DNA of 64,000 nt from contig JADKAJ010000001.1 of NCBI GenBank assembly GCA_016719165.1, positions 930,001-994,000 of the forward strand. Reading direction: 5' to 3'. Position numbers and translations under genes: made by a program. Source of the DNA: Chitinophagaceae bacterium. Its GTDB lineage: Bacteria; Bacteroidota; Bacteroidia; Chitinophagales; Chitinophagaceae. The number at the start of each line of letters is the position of its first letter. Within the stretch, counting starts at the first letter, position 1. The notes under the pieces were generated by a model, which saw only the letters and a program-made list of their open reading frames with translations, was not told the DNA's origin and made no database searches. Below, in pieces: positions 43,447-52,367 of the stretch.

Positions 43447-45469
43447 TTACAGTACCAATCTTCTTTGTTAATTCCATTTCCATTTGTTTGAGGTGTTCAT
43501 GAGTCTGGTGAAGCATATGAAATTCTTCAGTGGTGTGATCTTTTTCCAGGTCTTGCTGATTTTCCAGGAGCATTCTTTTTATTTTACGGAGTTTGAGATA
43601 ATTAATAGCTGAATCAACCCCTTCATTGGTTTTATCTTCATCTATTTTTAAGAAGCTCATCAATTGCTCTTTATTTTCAGGTGCCACAGTTCTTATAAAG
43701 TCTTCATAGGATTGCTCAAAAAGGCTTTTCTGATAACCGCTTGCCTGGCTAAATTCACTCCGCCAATGCTCACTTTCTTCGTATGGAAAATTCAGTAAAG
43801 AAACAGCGAAAGCACTGAGTTTTGTGTCGGAATGATGAATAAAATAACTCCTGTTTGCTGCCTGGGGATTTTGCTGCAATAACTCTTTGAAAACAGCAAT
43901 AAGCCTGATGACATCTGAATTGTCCAGTAAACTTTCGTCTACCATTTCTTCGATAATATGTTCTGCTATAAGCTTTTTATCATCCCATTTTTTAATACCA
44001 TACTCCAGTAATATCCTGGCTACTTCCCGTTCCTGTAATTCATCTTTAAATAATAAATTGAATGTAGCTTCATCAAAACCTGTTTGTTCTGCCTGTTTTG
44101 CATTTTGCTCAAACTGTTTTGCTTCTTCAAAAGGTAATTTCCTCTCTAAGGTTGAGATACGGTCACGGATGAACTTATTAACGAGGGAGTGCAAACCACT
44201 TTCATCAATTTTCAGTATTTCAGAACATTGCTTGATATAATCCTGTTGCCTGGTAAAATCTTCAGCTTTATTAATACGGGAAATGGTTTCCGCCATACGG
44301 TTTACCACTTCTGATTTTTTTACTGAATCAGTACCTGCATCTTTTAAAGCGACTTCAAGCTGAAAAAGAATGAAGTCTTTTTTATTTTTCTGAACAAACT
44401 GGATAAATGCAGCCGCTCCAACTTTATTTACATAACTATCGGGATCTTCTTTATCAGGTATTAATACCAGTTTTACATTCAATCCTTCTTCCAATGCAAG
44501 GTCAAGTCCCCGAAGTGCAGCCTTCACACCGGCCGCATCACCGTCATATACAATGGTCAGGTTGTTAGTATATTTTTTTACAAGCCGTAATTGATCCGGA
44601 GTGAGTGAGGTTCCGCCGCTGGCTACCACATTTTCAATTCCTGCCTGGTGCAATGATATAACGTCTGTATACCCTTCTACCAGCAAACATTCATCAGCTT
44701 TGTCTATAGCCTGGCGGGCAAAATAGGAGCCATAAAGGATCTTACTTTTGATGTAAATCTCATTTTCTGGTGTATTGATATACTTGGGGGCCTTGTCATT
44801 ACTTTTTAATATCCTGGCACCAAATCCCAATACTTTGCCACTGTGATTATGTATCGGAAAAATAACACGGCCCCTGTAATTATCAACCAGCTGCTCATTA
44901 CGATTGGCAACAAGGCCGGATTTAATTAAAAGTTCAGTATTATACTGTTTTGCGATTGCTTCTTTTGTAAAAGCATCCCGCTGCTCCGGGGAATAACCTA
45001 GTTGAAATTTCTTTATAATATCTTCTCTGAAACCTCTTTCTTTAAAATAAGCAAGGCCAATATCCTGACCTTCTTCTGTTTCAAAAAGCATCCGGGTGAA
45101 GAATTGTTGTGCAAAACCATTGATGATGTACAGGCTATCAGCAGCCAGCATTTGCTGCCGCTGTTCATCGTTAACAAAAGTTTCCTCAATTTCAATTCCA
45201 TAACGGTTGGCCAGCCATTTTAAGGCATCCACATAACTGTACTTCTCATGCTCCATAATAAAACTCACCGTATTCCCGCTTTTCCCGCAACCAAAGCATT
45301 TATAGATCTCTTTACTCGGAGAAACAGTAAATGATGGAGTTTTTTCATTATGAAAAGGGCAGAGTCCCAGGTAATTGGTACCTCTTTTTTTCAGTTTCAC
45401 AAAACTGCCGACGACATCGATAATATCGATTCGGCCAAGTATCTGTTGTATGGTATTAGGAGAGATCAT
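43436..45469 (-). CDS. dnaG: DNA primase
   Basis: 677 residues from ATG 45467-45469 (MISPNTIQQILGRI); the frame continues 31 codons upstream into an intergenic operator and does not look like primase. Makes RNA primers at the fork. Seen: the CHC2 zinc finger CPFHNEKTPSFTVSPSK ... CFGCGKSGN, the RNA polymerase core with YRGRVIFPIHN, TOPRIM motif LLVEGYTDVISL and the metal-binding DGDAAGVKA. The C-terminal helicase-binding part is acidic and helical. Confidence 0.95.
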   Translation of the reverse strand: MISPNTIQQILGRIDIIDVVGSFVKLKKRGTNYLGLCPFHNEKTPSFTVSPSKEIYKCFGCGKSGNTVSFIMEHEKYSYVDALKWLANRYGIEIEETFVNDEQRQQMLAADSLYIINGFAQQFFTRMLFETEEGQDIGLAYFKERGFREDIIKKFQLGYSPEQRDAFTKEAIAKQYNTELLIKSGLVANRNEQLVDNYRGRVIFPIHNHSGKVLGFGARILKSNDKAPKYINTPENEIYIKSKILYGSYFARQAIDKADECLLVEGYTDVISLHQAGIENVVASGGTSLTPDQLRLVKKYTNNLTIVYDGDAAGVKAALRGLDLALEEGLNVKLVLIPDKEDPDSYVNKVGAAAFIQFVQKNKKDFILFQLEVALKDAGTDSVKKSEVVNRMAETISRINKAEDFTRQQDYIKQCSEILKIDESGLHSLVNKFIRDRISTLERKLPFEEAKQFEQNAKQAEQTGFDEATFNLLFKDELQEREVARILLEYGIKKWDDKKLIAEHIIEEMVDESLLDNSDVIRLIAVFKELLQQNPQAANRSYFIHHSDTKLSAFAVSLLNFPYEESEHWRSEFSQASGYQKSLFEQSYEDFIRTVAPENKEQLMSFLKIDEDKTNEGVDSAINYLKLRKIKRMLLENQQDLEKDHTTEEFHMLHQTHEHLKQMEMELTKKIGTVIIR

Positions 45470-45521
45470 GTGCACTATATCCGGACTGCGAATATAAGTT
45501 ATCGGCTGTTTAAGAAGGAGA

Positions 45522-45575
45522 AAAATCACCCGTCCGGGTGAGCAATCTGCCGCCCAGATCATTGATTTTTATATA
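45522..45575 (+). promoter_or_regulatory. Regulatory box A and -10-like hexamer
   Basis: AAAATCACCCG-TCC-GGGTGA at 45522-45541, then exactly 28 bases, then TATATA at 45570-45575. The SUMF1-domain gene starts at 45587. The box lies 57 bases upstream of the dnaG start on the other strand, so it could affect both genes. One of four identical-architecture sites. Confidence 0.8.
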
Positions 45576-45586
45576 AATATTACAGC

Positions 45587-47164
45587 ATGAGCAAAATACT
45601 AACCTTGCCATTCATCCTGATCACACTTATTGCCAGTGCCAATAATGTGCAGCTTACGAACATAAGTGTAACCAATAATGGAACGAATACAGGTAAAATA
45701 ATAGAATTTGATCTCACTTGGGAAAACAGCTGGCGCACCGCCAGTACCGGTAACTGGGATGGTGTTTGGGTATTCTTCAAGTTCAAAGACAATGACGGAA
45801 CCTGGTATCCGTTGCATTTCACCGGTACTGATATCATAATGCCTGCTGGTGCTGCTTACGAAATGGGAAATAGTGGCGTTGTGACCGGAGTGGGAATGTT
45901 TATCTACAGGGCTGCCAATGGGTTTGGCACAGCTGTGGCAACTGGCATTAAAGCCGGTATAGAGAGTTTTCCGGGTACGTTTGAAATTAGAGGATTTGCA
46001 CTGGAAATGGTCTTTGTACCGGGAGGTAGTTTTTGGCTGGGTGATGAAACATCAGTCAACAGTTATAAAGAAGGAAGTACGGCAAATTCACCTTTCCAGG
46101 TCACTGCAAATGGAGCGGGAACCAATATGGGTTCCAGTACAGGTTTGTTGTATGATCCTCAATCGGCCTACTCAGGAAATATACCCGGATTTCCAACAGG
46201 GTATTCCGGATTCTGGATGATGAAATATGAACTATCACAGGGCGGATATCGTGATTATTTCAATACACTTACTTATACACAGCAATTGAACAGGCTTCGT
46301 GATATATTTTCAAATCCAGCATCGCCAACAGGAACAAGTATCAATAATAGTGCTGCCTGTTGCAGGCAATATATGGAAATTGCAATCCCGGGCAACAGTA
46401 CCACGAATACACCGGCAGTTATTGGGCTTGATGCAGACGGAGATAATATCTTTAATGAGGCTACGGATGGAGAATGGATTACTGCAACTTATTTCACCTG
46501 GCCGGATGTGGCATCCTACCTGGATTGGGCAGGATTGAGACCTATGACAGAGTTGGAATTTGAAAAAGCCTGCAGAGGTCCTTTAACACCGGTTGCTGGC
46601 GAATTTGCATGGGGAACCAATACAATTGCTTCTTATCCGTACACAATTGCAAATGCTGGTACTGCCACTGAAAATATTAGTAATATGAGTGCGATACTAG
46701 GCAACTGCAATTCAGGTACTTCTCTTGTATCCCTTTTAAGAGGAGGCATTTTTGCTACCGGTGTTTCTACCAGAGTAAGTGCTGGTGCAGGTTATTACGG
46801 AACGATGGAACTATCGGGAAACATAAGTGAAATTGCAATCACTACCGGCAATGAGGCGGGACGAAGTTTTAATGGCAAACTTGGTGATGGATTGCTTACC
46901 ACCGCTGGTAATGCCAATGAAAATAACTGGCCCGGTGTTAATGGTAATACCGGCACTAATGTTGCCCCGGGTAACTATGACGGTGGCCTTGGTGTAAGGT
47001 CTGATGGTGGCATTCGCTGGCGGGGTGGTGGTTTTACGCAAATTAATAATGATAGTTATAAAGTTTCTGACCGTATTTTATTTTCCGGAAACGGTACAGA
47101 TATTTTTACAAATCAAACCAACAAATCGTTTGTAGGAATTCGTGGAGTAAGAGATGCCAATTAA
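45587..47164 (+). CDS. Exported SUMF1/formylglycine-generating-enzyme-like protein
   Basis: 525 residues with signal peptide MSKILTLPFILITLIASA. Residues about 22-125 form an N-terminal beta-domain recurrent in Bacteroidota (IEFDLTWENSW, NWDGVWVFFKFKD). From about 135 the SUMF1/EgtB/PvdO domain starts: LEMVFVPGGSFWLGDET, WMMKYELSQGGYRDY, SYLDWAGLRPMTELEFEKACRG, ending FVGIRGVRD. Such proteins may act on protein cysteines or be non-catalytic binding folds; activity is unknown. First gene downstream of box A; the next gene is 6 bases on. Confidence 0.82.
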   Translation: MSKILTLPFILITLIASANNVQLTNISVTNNGTNTGKIIEFDLTWENSWRTASTGNWDGVWVFFKFKDNDGTWYPLHFTGTDIIMPAGAAYEMGNSGVVTGVGMFIYRAANGFGTAVATGIKAGIESFPGTFEIRGFALEMVFVPGGSFWLGDETSVNSYKEGSTANSPFQVTANGAGTNMGSSTGLLYDPQSAYSGNIPGFPTGYSGFWMMKYELSQGGYRDYFNTLTYTQQLNRLRDIFSNPASPTGTSINNSAACCRQYMEIAIPGNSTTNTPAVIGLDADGDNIFNEATDGEWITATYFTWPDVASYLDWAGLRPMTELEFEKACRGPLTPVAGEFAWGTNTIASYPYTIANAGTATENISNMSAILGNCNSGTSLVSLLRGGIFATGVSTRVSAGAGYYGTMELSGNISEIAITTGNEAGRSFNGKLGDGLLTTAGNANENNWPGVNGNTGTNVAPGNYDGGLGVRSDGGIRWRGGGFTQINNDSYKVSDRILFSGNGTDIFTNQTNKSFVGIRGVRDAN

Positions 47165-47170
47165 CCAGCT

Positions 47171-47761
47171 ATGCAGAAAATTCTTTTCAAAATATGGATA
47201 ACTCTCATTACCACAATCCCTCTCAGTATGCATGCTCAATTTCCCTATTCGGGAGGCAATGGGAATGGGGCATCAGGAGTCAGTTCTGTAAATATCAGTT
47301 TGAGTATAACTGACAGCTTGTACAATGGGGGAAATGGCGATGGTGTTACTAAAAATGTGTTGCTTAATGCTGTGTTATCACAGGCTGATAGTATGTATAA
47401 AGGCGGGCAGGGAAATGGTTTTCATAGTATTGTATTGACCAATACCACTCTTTATTTATTGGATAGCATATATAATGGTGGAACTGGCAGAGGTGATAAC
47501 CAAAAGGTTGCACCAGCGATCAACCTGAGTATCTGTACAGACGTACTAGTATGGAATGGCAACGCAAATATCAACTGGGACAACCCGGGCAACTGGGACT
47601 GTGGAACGGTTCCTGGTGTTAATAGTATTGTTATTATTCCCGGAGGCAGGCCCCGGTATCCTACAATTTTTACTAATACAGTAATAAAGAAGCTGGAGAT
47701 GCAGCCCGGTGCATCTGTTACAGTATTCACCAACAGGCTATTGTTGATTAATGGCCAATAA
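47171..47761 (+). CDS. Secreted protein with four aromatic-x-GG-x-G-x-G repeats
   Basis: 196 residues, signal peptide ending HAQ. Four copies of a short motif (YSGGNGNG, YNGGNGDG, YKGGQGNG, YNGGTGRG) are spaced by about 30 residues; each is followed by a serine/leucine-rich strand. The C-terminal part (VWNGNANINWDNPGNWDCGTVP then IIPGGRPRYPTI) is a beta-helix-like module often found in Bacteroidota surface proteins. It is 6 bases after the SUMF1 gene, so in the same operon under box A. Function unknown; surface structure or binding is a guess. Confidence 0.65.
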   Translation: MQKILFKIWITLITTIPLSMHAQFPYSGGNGNGASGVSSVNISLSITDSLYNGGNGDGVTKNVLLNAVLSQADSMYKGGQGNGFHSIVLTNTTLYLLDSIYNGGTGRGDNQKVAPAINLSICTDVLVWNGNANINWDNPGNWDCGTVPGVNSIVIIPGGRPRYPTIFTNTVIKKLEMQPGASVTVFTNRLLLINGQ

Positions 47762-47822
47762 CTTTAAAGGTAAAGTCAGCATTCCCTCTTTTTAATTAGT
47801 ATTTATGGGATTTCATTCAAAC

Positions 47823-47876
47823 AAAATCACCCGGGTGGGTGACAGTTTGTATATCTTATTTTAACAGCTTTACAAT
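47823..47876 (+). promoter_or_regulatory. Regulatory box B and -10-like hexamer
   Basis: AAAATCACCCG-GGT-GGGTGA at 47823-47842, 28 bases, then TACAAT at 47871-47876. The start codon of the next gene is ATG 47902; a GTG inside the box at 47839 is not used. Confidence 0.8.
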
Positions 47877-47901
47877 AACCATTTACTATAAACTATTTTT
47901 T

Positions 47902-48468
47902 ATGAAAAAGTTATTTCTCGCAGTATTATTTGCAGGTATTTTTTTGCCTGTAATTTCTTCAGCTCAGCCATCTTGTAAGAGTATTTTTTCAGGCGCAGAG
48001 CGGATTTTTAATAACCTGTCACAGGATTTTATAAAATTCCGGATGGATGCAGCAAAGGTTTTTTTGGATGTCATAATTCCCGGTAAACAAGGCTCAAATA
48101 AAGCAATGAATGACCTGATTGACGATGCTACCAAAATGCAGATTGATCTGTATAAATCATACGGAGTGATTGCCGGTCAAAGCAACGCTACAATCGGCGC
48201 AGTAGACCTGATTGTACCTCTGAAGAAATGGACCGGTGACCTGTATACAGAAAGGACATTCCAGATCATGCAATCGCCTTATGACAAAATCGTTATCACC
48301 ATAAAAAAAACAGATGGGAAAAGGGGAGTGGAGTTTACGGCCTGTGCCAAATACAGTAACGGCTCGCCTTATGACACTAAATCAGGTAAAATTGAAAATG
48401 GAAATGAAACGGCAGGCCAGGTACGAACCATAACTTTCCCACGGAATATGCTGGATAAAAATATTTAA
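47902..48468 (+). CDS. Secreted protein, N-terminal part, ended by in-frame TAA
   Basis: 188 codons plus stop. Signal peptide MKKLFLAVLFAGIFLPVISSA. The mature part begins QPSCKSIFSGAERIFNN and shows a helical region then beta strands (MQSPYDKIVITIKKT, GVEFTACAKYSNG). It stops at TAA 48466-48468 in mid-sequence (FPRNMLDKNI), and the next codons continue in the same frame as LHLVAHGALPTDKCEYTLTVEG. I read this as one protein broken by a nonsense change. No family recognised. It is controlled by box B. Confidence 0.6.
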   Translation: MKKLFLAVLFAGIFLPVISSAQPSCKSIFSGAERIFNNLSQDFIKFRMDAAKVFLDVIIPGKQGSNKAMNDLIDDATKMQIDLYKSYGVIAGQSNATIGAVDLIVPLKKWTGDLYTERTFQIMQSPYDKIVITIKKTDGKRGVEFTACAKYSNGSPYDTKSGKIENGNETAGQVRTITFPRNMLDKNI

Positions 48469-48477
48469 TTACACCTG

Positions 48478-48798
48478 GTGGCTCATGGAGCTTTACCTAC
48501 TGATAAATGTGAGTATACGCTGACAGTTGAGGGTTTTTTTGATGAGAACGAAATGAAAGAGATTGCTAAAACAAATCCTGCTGACAAGGATAATAAAAAG
48601 CCACAGGTAAAAGAAAGTAATACTTCACCGGCCAAAGTTTCAAGTGGTAATCAACCAGCAAAAATGAATAGCACAAAGCAGCCTGGGGTTACGAATGAAA
48701 TTGTATCACCAAGAGACCCTGCTTCCGGGCTCCCAGCCGGTAAAAAAGTACAGACGGCCCCTGATTCATTAAGTCAAAAGAAAAAGAAAAACAATTGA
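48478..48798 (+). CDS. C-terminal part of the interrupted secreted protein
   Basis: 107 codons including the stop, from a GTG with no promoter of its own; in the same frame as the preceding gene, nine bases past its TAA. Starts with VAHGALPTDKCEYTLTVEGFFDE and then becomes a low-complexity, lysine/proline/serine-rich tail. If the stop were absent the combined protein would have about 298 residues. As a free-standing gene it lacks a signal peptide, which supports the broken-gene reading. Confidence 0.45.
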   Translation: MAHGALPTDKCEYTLTVEGFFDENEMKEIAKTNPADKDNKKPQVKESNTSPAKVSSGNQPAKMNSTKQPGVTNEIVSPRDPASGLPAGKKVQTAPDSLSQKKKKNN

Positions 48799-48989
48799 TA
48801 GGTCATTGTAAATTGAAATTTACCGTCAAATGTGGATAAAGGTGAATTCGCCCTACTAATGTAATATCGCTTATTTAAATACAATTCTTTATTCGTAAAT
48901 GTCCGTATGTGCTGAAGTCCGGAAAAAAAATTGATTACTGAGTAAACCAATTTAAAAACTAGCTGTCTGATACCAATTAAATTTATTTT

Positions 48990-49901
48990 ATGAAAACATT
49001 TAAGTACGTCTACTCAGCCTTTTTCTTTACATGTATCATGTTTGTAAATGTTACAGCACAAAACCAGCCAGGTGTTGATTCTACCGGCCTTCCCGGTGAT
49101 GACTTCAGCTTACAGGGAGCACTGCAGATGTTTCAGGATGCAACGACCATTGAAGATTTTGAAAAAGCAATCAATACAGAGGGGTATCATATTAACAACC
49201 TCGACCTGAATGCTGATGGAGAAATTGATTATATAAGGGTAGTAGATAAATCAGAAAAAGATGTTCATGCTTTTGTACTGCAGGTTCCGGTTTCAGAAAC
49301 CGAAAACCAGGATATTGCAGTGATAGAATTAGAAAAGACAGGTGAAGCTAATGCCATCATCCAAATAATAGGAGATGCAGATATTTATGGAGAACAGGTG
49401 ATCGTAGAACCGGATGGGGGCGGAGAAGAAGCCTTTTATAATTTTAATGACAGCAAACTGAGTGGCCCCAATGCAGGTTATGATTTTACAACTCCCGGGA
49501 TTGTTGTGAATGTTTGGTTATGGCCATCAGTCCGGTTTGTATATGGACCAGCATACAGGCCCTGGATTTCACCCTGGAGATGGAGATATTACCCCGGTTG
49601 GTGGAAGCCATGGAAACCATTGCGCTGGCATGCCTGGCATCCGTTCAGGGCACATTATCACAGGCCATTCTCTGTGGTGCGTACACATCGTGTAATACAT
49701 GCTCACCGGGTTTATACACCCTTCCGTACAACTTCAGTTACGGTCCGTACCCGGAATTCAGCAGCTGTTGGAAATTTCAGGGTAACAAGAACAAAGACCA
49801 GCATTACAGGGCCGAGAGGAAAAACGACAACAGTGAAAAAGACCACAGTTACAGGACCCAGGGGTGGAAAAGCTACAAAGGTCAAAGCGAGGAGACACTA
49901 A
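48990..49901 (+). CDS. Secreted protein with EF-hand-like loop and basic aromatic C-terminus
   Basis: 303 residues with signal peptide MKTFKYVYSAFFFTCIMFVNVTA. Near residue 70 a calcium-loop-like DLNADGEIDY occurs. Residues about 170-220 are very rich in Trp, Arg, His, Pro and Tyr (PWISPWRWRYYPGWWKPW), then two copies of TGPRG with TTTVKK, ending KVKARRH. No family name. It may bind polyanions, an inference from the basic tail. The 191-base gap before it shows no box. A terminator follows. Confidence 0.65.
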   Translation: MKTFKYVYSAFFFTCIMFVNVTAQNQPGVDSTGLPGDDFSLQGALQMFQDATTIEDFEKAINTEGYHINNLDLNADGEIDYIRVVDKSEKDVHAFVLQVPVSETENQDIAVIELEKTGEANAIIQIIGDADIYGEQVIVEPDGGGEEAFYNFNDSKLSGPNAGYDFTTPGIVVNVWLWPSVRFVYGPAYRPWISPWRWRYYPGWWKPWKPLRWHAWHPFRAHYHRPFSVVRTHRVIHAHRVYTPFRTTSVTVRTRNSAAVGNFRVTRTKTSITGPRGKTTTVKKTTVTGPRGGKATKVKARRH

Positions 49902-49927
49902 AATTAAAAAACAAAACATTCTTTCAT

Positions 49928-49953
49928 AAGGACACCAGCTGGTGTCCTTTTTT
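49928..49953 (+). terminator. Terminator after 48990 gene
   Basis: AAGGACACCAG and CTGGTGTCCTT form an uninterrupted palindrome, followed by TTTT. It lies 26 bases past the stop. Confidence 0.85.
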
Positions 49954-49959
49954 ATTGAT

Positions 49960-50013
49960 AAAATCACCCGTCAGGGTGATAAATGGCTTCTGAAGGAAAG
50001 ATATTTTTATAGT
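49960..50013 (+). promoter_or_regulatory. Regulatory box C and -10-like hexamer
   Basis: AAAATCACCCG-TCA-GGGTGA at 49960-49979, 28 bases, then TATAGT at 50008-50013. It stands before a 30-residue peptide gene and the histidine kinase/regulator pair, so the system could control its own expression. Confidence 0.8.
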
Positions 50014-50027
50014 TAACTATTACAACT

Positions 50028-50120
50028 ATGAAAAGAGTCATTCTATTTACTTGCATTACCAGCATTAGTATATTTTCATTTTTGGAAAACAATACAGTAT
50101 CATATAAAAAAAAGAATTAA
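50028..50120 (+). CDS. 30-residue exported peptide
   Basis: ATG 50028 to TAA 50118-50120: MKRVILFTCITSISIFSF then LENNTVSYKKKN. The first 18 residues are a signal-peptide-like hydrophobic segment after Lys-Arg, leaving a short basic tail. Its position after box C matches that of the secreted-protein genes after boxes A, B and D. It may be a functional exported peptide, or the remnant of a larger secreted protein. Confidence 0.45.
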   Translation: MKRVILFTCITSISIFSFLENNTVSYKKKN

Positions 50121-50132
50121 CTAAACTATAAA

Positions 50133-50163
50133 ATCTCTGATTCTAAAGGATTATTTCAGAGAT
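50133..50163 (+). other. Hairpin between peptide gene and kinase gene
   Basis: ATCTCTGA and TCAGAGAT around 15 bases, without a following T-run. May attenuate or process the message ahead of the kinase gene. Confidence 0.35.
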
Positions 50164-50246
50164 AATGAAACCCATGTAGCAAAAAAGATTTAAATCTCTT
50201 CTGATTGAAATCATAAAAAAGTTTATTTTAGAGATAGCTGTAAAAA

Positions 50247-52367
50247 ATGGCCATTATCATTAAAATACATACACTCCTGTTGGCATTATTCTTTTTCTGT
50301 CAGTCTTTAAGCGGGCAGAAAATAGATGATATTTTGAATAGCCCGGTTACAGACAAACAGAAAGCTGATACCCTTCTTTCAATCGGGAAGAAATATCATA
50401 TGCGGTTTAAAGTTGACAGTGCTCTCCTTGTTTTTGAAAAAGGACTTTCGTATGCAAAAAAAACAGGTGATCCCACCCTTGTTGCTATTTATTATATTGT
50501 TACCAGCAGAACTTACCGGTTGCAGGGAAAATCACAAACAGCACTTGAAACCATACGCAAAGCAACTCCTTATATCAGTACAAAAACACCGGAAGGCACT
50601 CTCGAAAATTATTTTCTGAATACCGGGCATTATTTTAAGGATCTGTCCATTTCAGATTCTGCGCTGTATTATTATGGTGAAACAGAAAAATTGAACAATA
50701 AATATTTCCCATATGAGAATTGGGTTGTATATGAGAGTATGGCGGGAATATTTGCTGAAAATTTAGCCTGGGATAAGGCAGAGGAGTATTATTTAAAGGG
50801 TTATGCGATTACCAAAGCCGGGAATAAAAGAGCTGACCATGGAGTGATACTGGTGATGCTGGGGAATTTATACGTAATGGCCAACAAGCCGGATAAGTTC
50901 ACTAATCTTTTGAATGAGTATGAGCTATTCATGAGTGCATCCCGGAAAAATCTTTTGCAAGATCCTGTGCATAATATGTTATTCCTGGACTGGAGCAAGT
51001 ACAGTTTAGAACAAAAAGTAGTATTCCTGGAGAAAGCGAAAAAGAAAAACCTGGAAAATGGCTACCAGGAAGGCGCTGAAGCCTGTAATTTATATTTATC
51101 CATGGCTTTTGAAGAGGCAAAGTTGTATGATAAGGCATTGGAGTATTTAAAAGAAAATTATCAATCAAACAGATCAGGGATAGATTTATATTACAAACAT
51201 ATAAACCTGCGGCATATTTATCGTATTCAGAAGAAAGCAGCAATGGAAGTTGCAGCTTTAAAAACAGCGGAGGAACTTTTATCACTCATCGCTAAACTTT
51301 CAGATGCTTCCTCAAAAGAAATAACGCTTAACCTGGAAAAGAAGTATGAGACTGAAAAAAAAGAAAAAGAAATAGCCTTACTGAATTCAAATAATGAATT
51401 GGCAAGAAAGGAAATCGCTTTATTAAATTCTCAAAAGAAGCTCATTGATATCGAATTACTCCGGCAGCTGGATATTCAAAAAGCACTGGCAAGGGAAAAT
51501 GAATTGATGGACTCAGTTGTTAAGGGTGAAAAAGCCTATAGTATATCAGTAACAAGAGAAAAAGAAAAGGAGGCAGCTCTCAATGCAGCTTTAGGACGTG
51601 AAAATATACTCAAAGCCGGTGAACTTGATAAAGAAAAAAGTCTGCGCCAGGTGCTTATTGGCGGAGCTTCATTACTATTAGTGGCTGTTGGAATCATTTT
51701 ATTTCAATTCAGGAAGCAACGGTTGAAAAGCTATGTGATACAAAAGCAATCTGATGATCTGCAGGTGCTGATGAAAGAAATCCACCACCGTGTTAAAAAC
51801 AACCTGCAGGTTATAAGCAGCCTGCTCGATCTGCAAAGTTTGACTATCGCCGATAACCAGGCAAGTGAAGCTGTAAAAGAAGGGAAAAACCGGGTACAAA
51901 GTATGGCCTTAATTCACCAGAACCTTTACAGTGAAGGCAATATTAAGGGCATAAAAACAAAAGATTACATAAGCAACCTTCTCCAGAGTCTTTGTGATTC
52001 TTATAATATTACAAATGATAAAGTGAAAATTAAAACAGATATTGATGACCTGAACCTGGATGTTGATACTATGATCCCGTTGGGGCTGGTGCTGAATGAG
52101 CTGGTGAGTAACTCACTGAAATATGCATTTAAAGATGGAAGACAAGGTGAGTTGAGCATTATCCTCAAAGAAAAAGCACAACACTTACTGCTCAAAGTCA
52201 GCGATAATGGTACAGGCTATCCGGATGGGCTGAATGTAAAGGAGAGTAAATCATTCGGTATGAAAATGATAAGGGCTTTTGCTCAGAAATTAAAAGCAAA
52301 ATTGGATGTTTACAATCACAACGGAGCTGTGGTGGAAATGCAAATAACCAAATACAACCTGGCATGA
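50247..52367 (+). CDS. TPR-containing sensor histidine kinase (HisKA_2 family)
   Basis: 706 residues. Signal peptide MAIIIKIHTLLLALFFFCQS, then tetratricopeptide repeats over about residues 30-345 in the periplasm, a coiled coil of KEKE-type heptads to about 465, one membrane segment (LLLVAVGIILFQF), and a cytoplasmic kinase. The phospho-acceptor region is EIHHRVKNNLQVISSLLDLQ (His513/514), of the HisKA_2/HWE kind. The ATPase domain has N-box LNELVSNSLKYAF and DNGTGYPDG. It overlaps the response regulator gene by 4 bases. Confidence 0.9.
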   Translation: MAIIIKIHTLLLALFFFCQSLSGQKIDDILNSPVTDKQKADTLLSIGKKYHMRFKVDSALLVFEKGLSYAKKTGDPTLVAIYYIVTSRTYRLQGKSQTALETIRKATPYISTKTPEGTLENYFLNTGHYFKDLSISDSALYYYGETEKLNNKYFPYENWVVYESMAGIFAENLAWDKAEEYYLKGYAITKAGNKRADHGVILVMLGNLYVMANKPDKFTNLLNEYELFMSASRKNLLQDPVHNMLFLDWSKYSLEQKVVFLEKAKKKNLENGYQEGAEACNLYLSMAFEEAKLYDKALEYLKENYQSNRSGIDLYYKHINLRHIYRIQKKAAMEVAALKTAEELLSLIAKLSDASSKEITLNLEKKYETEKKEKEIALLNSNNELARKEIALLNSQKKLIDIELLRQLDIQKALARENELMDSVVKGEKAYSISVTREKEKEAALNAALGRENILKAGELDKEKSLRQVLIGGASLLLVAVGIILFQFRKQRLKSYVIQKQSDDLQVLMKEIHHRVKNNLQVISSLLDLQSLTIADNQASEAVKEGKNRVQSMALIHQNLYSEGNIKGIKTKDYISNLLQSLCDSYNITNDKVKIKTDIDDLNLDVDTMIPLGLVLNELVSNSLKYAFKDGRQGELSIILKEKAQHLLLKVSDNGTGYPDGLNVKESKSFGMKMIRAFAQKLKAKLDVYNHNGAVVEMQITKYNLA

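Noticed and set aside
45470..45562. Longer dnaG start adding 31 residues
   Set aside because: The extension crosses regulatory box A and does not resemble primase; MISPNTIQQILGRI is the usual N-terminus.
47839..47901. GTG start at 47839 for the secreted protein
   Set aside because: The GTG is part of box B and lies before the -10-like hexamer; the signal peptide begins at ATG 47902.
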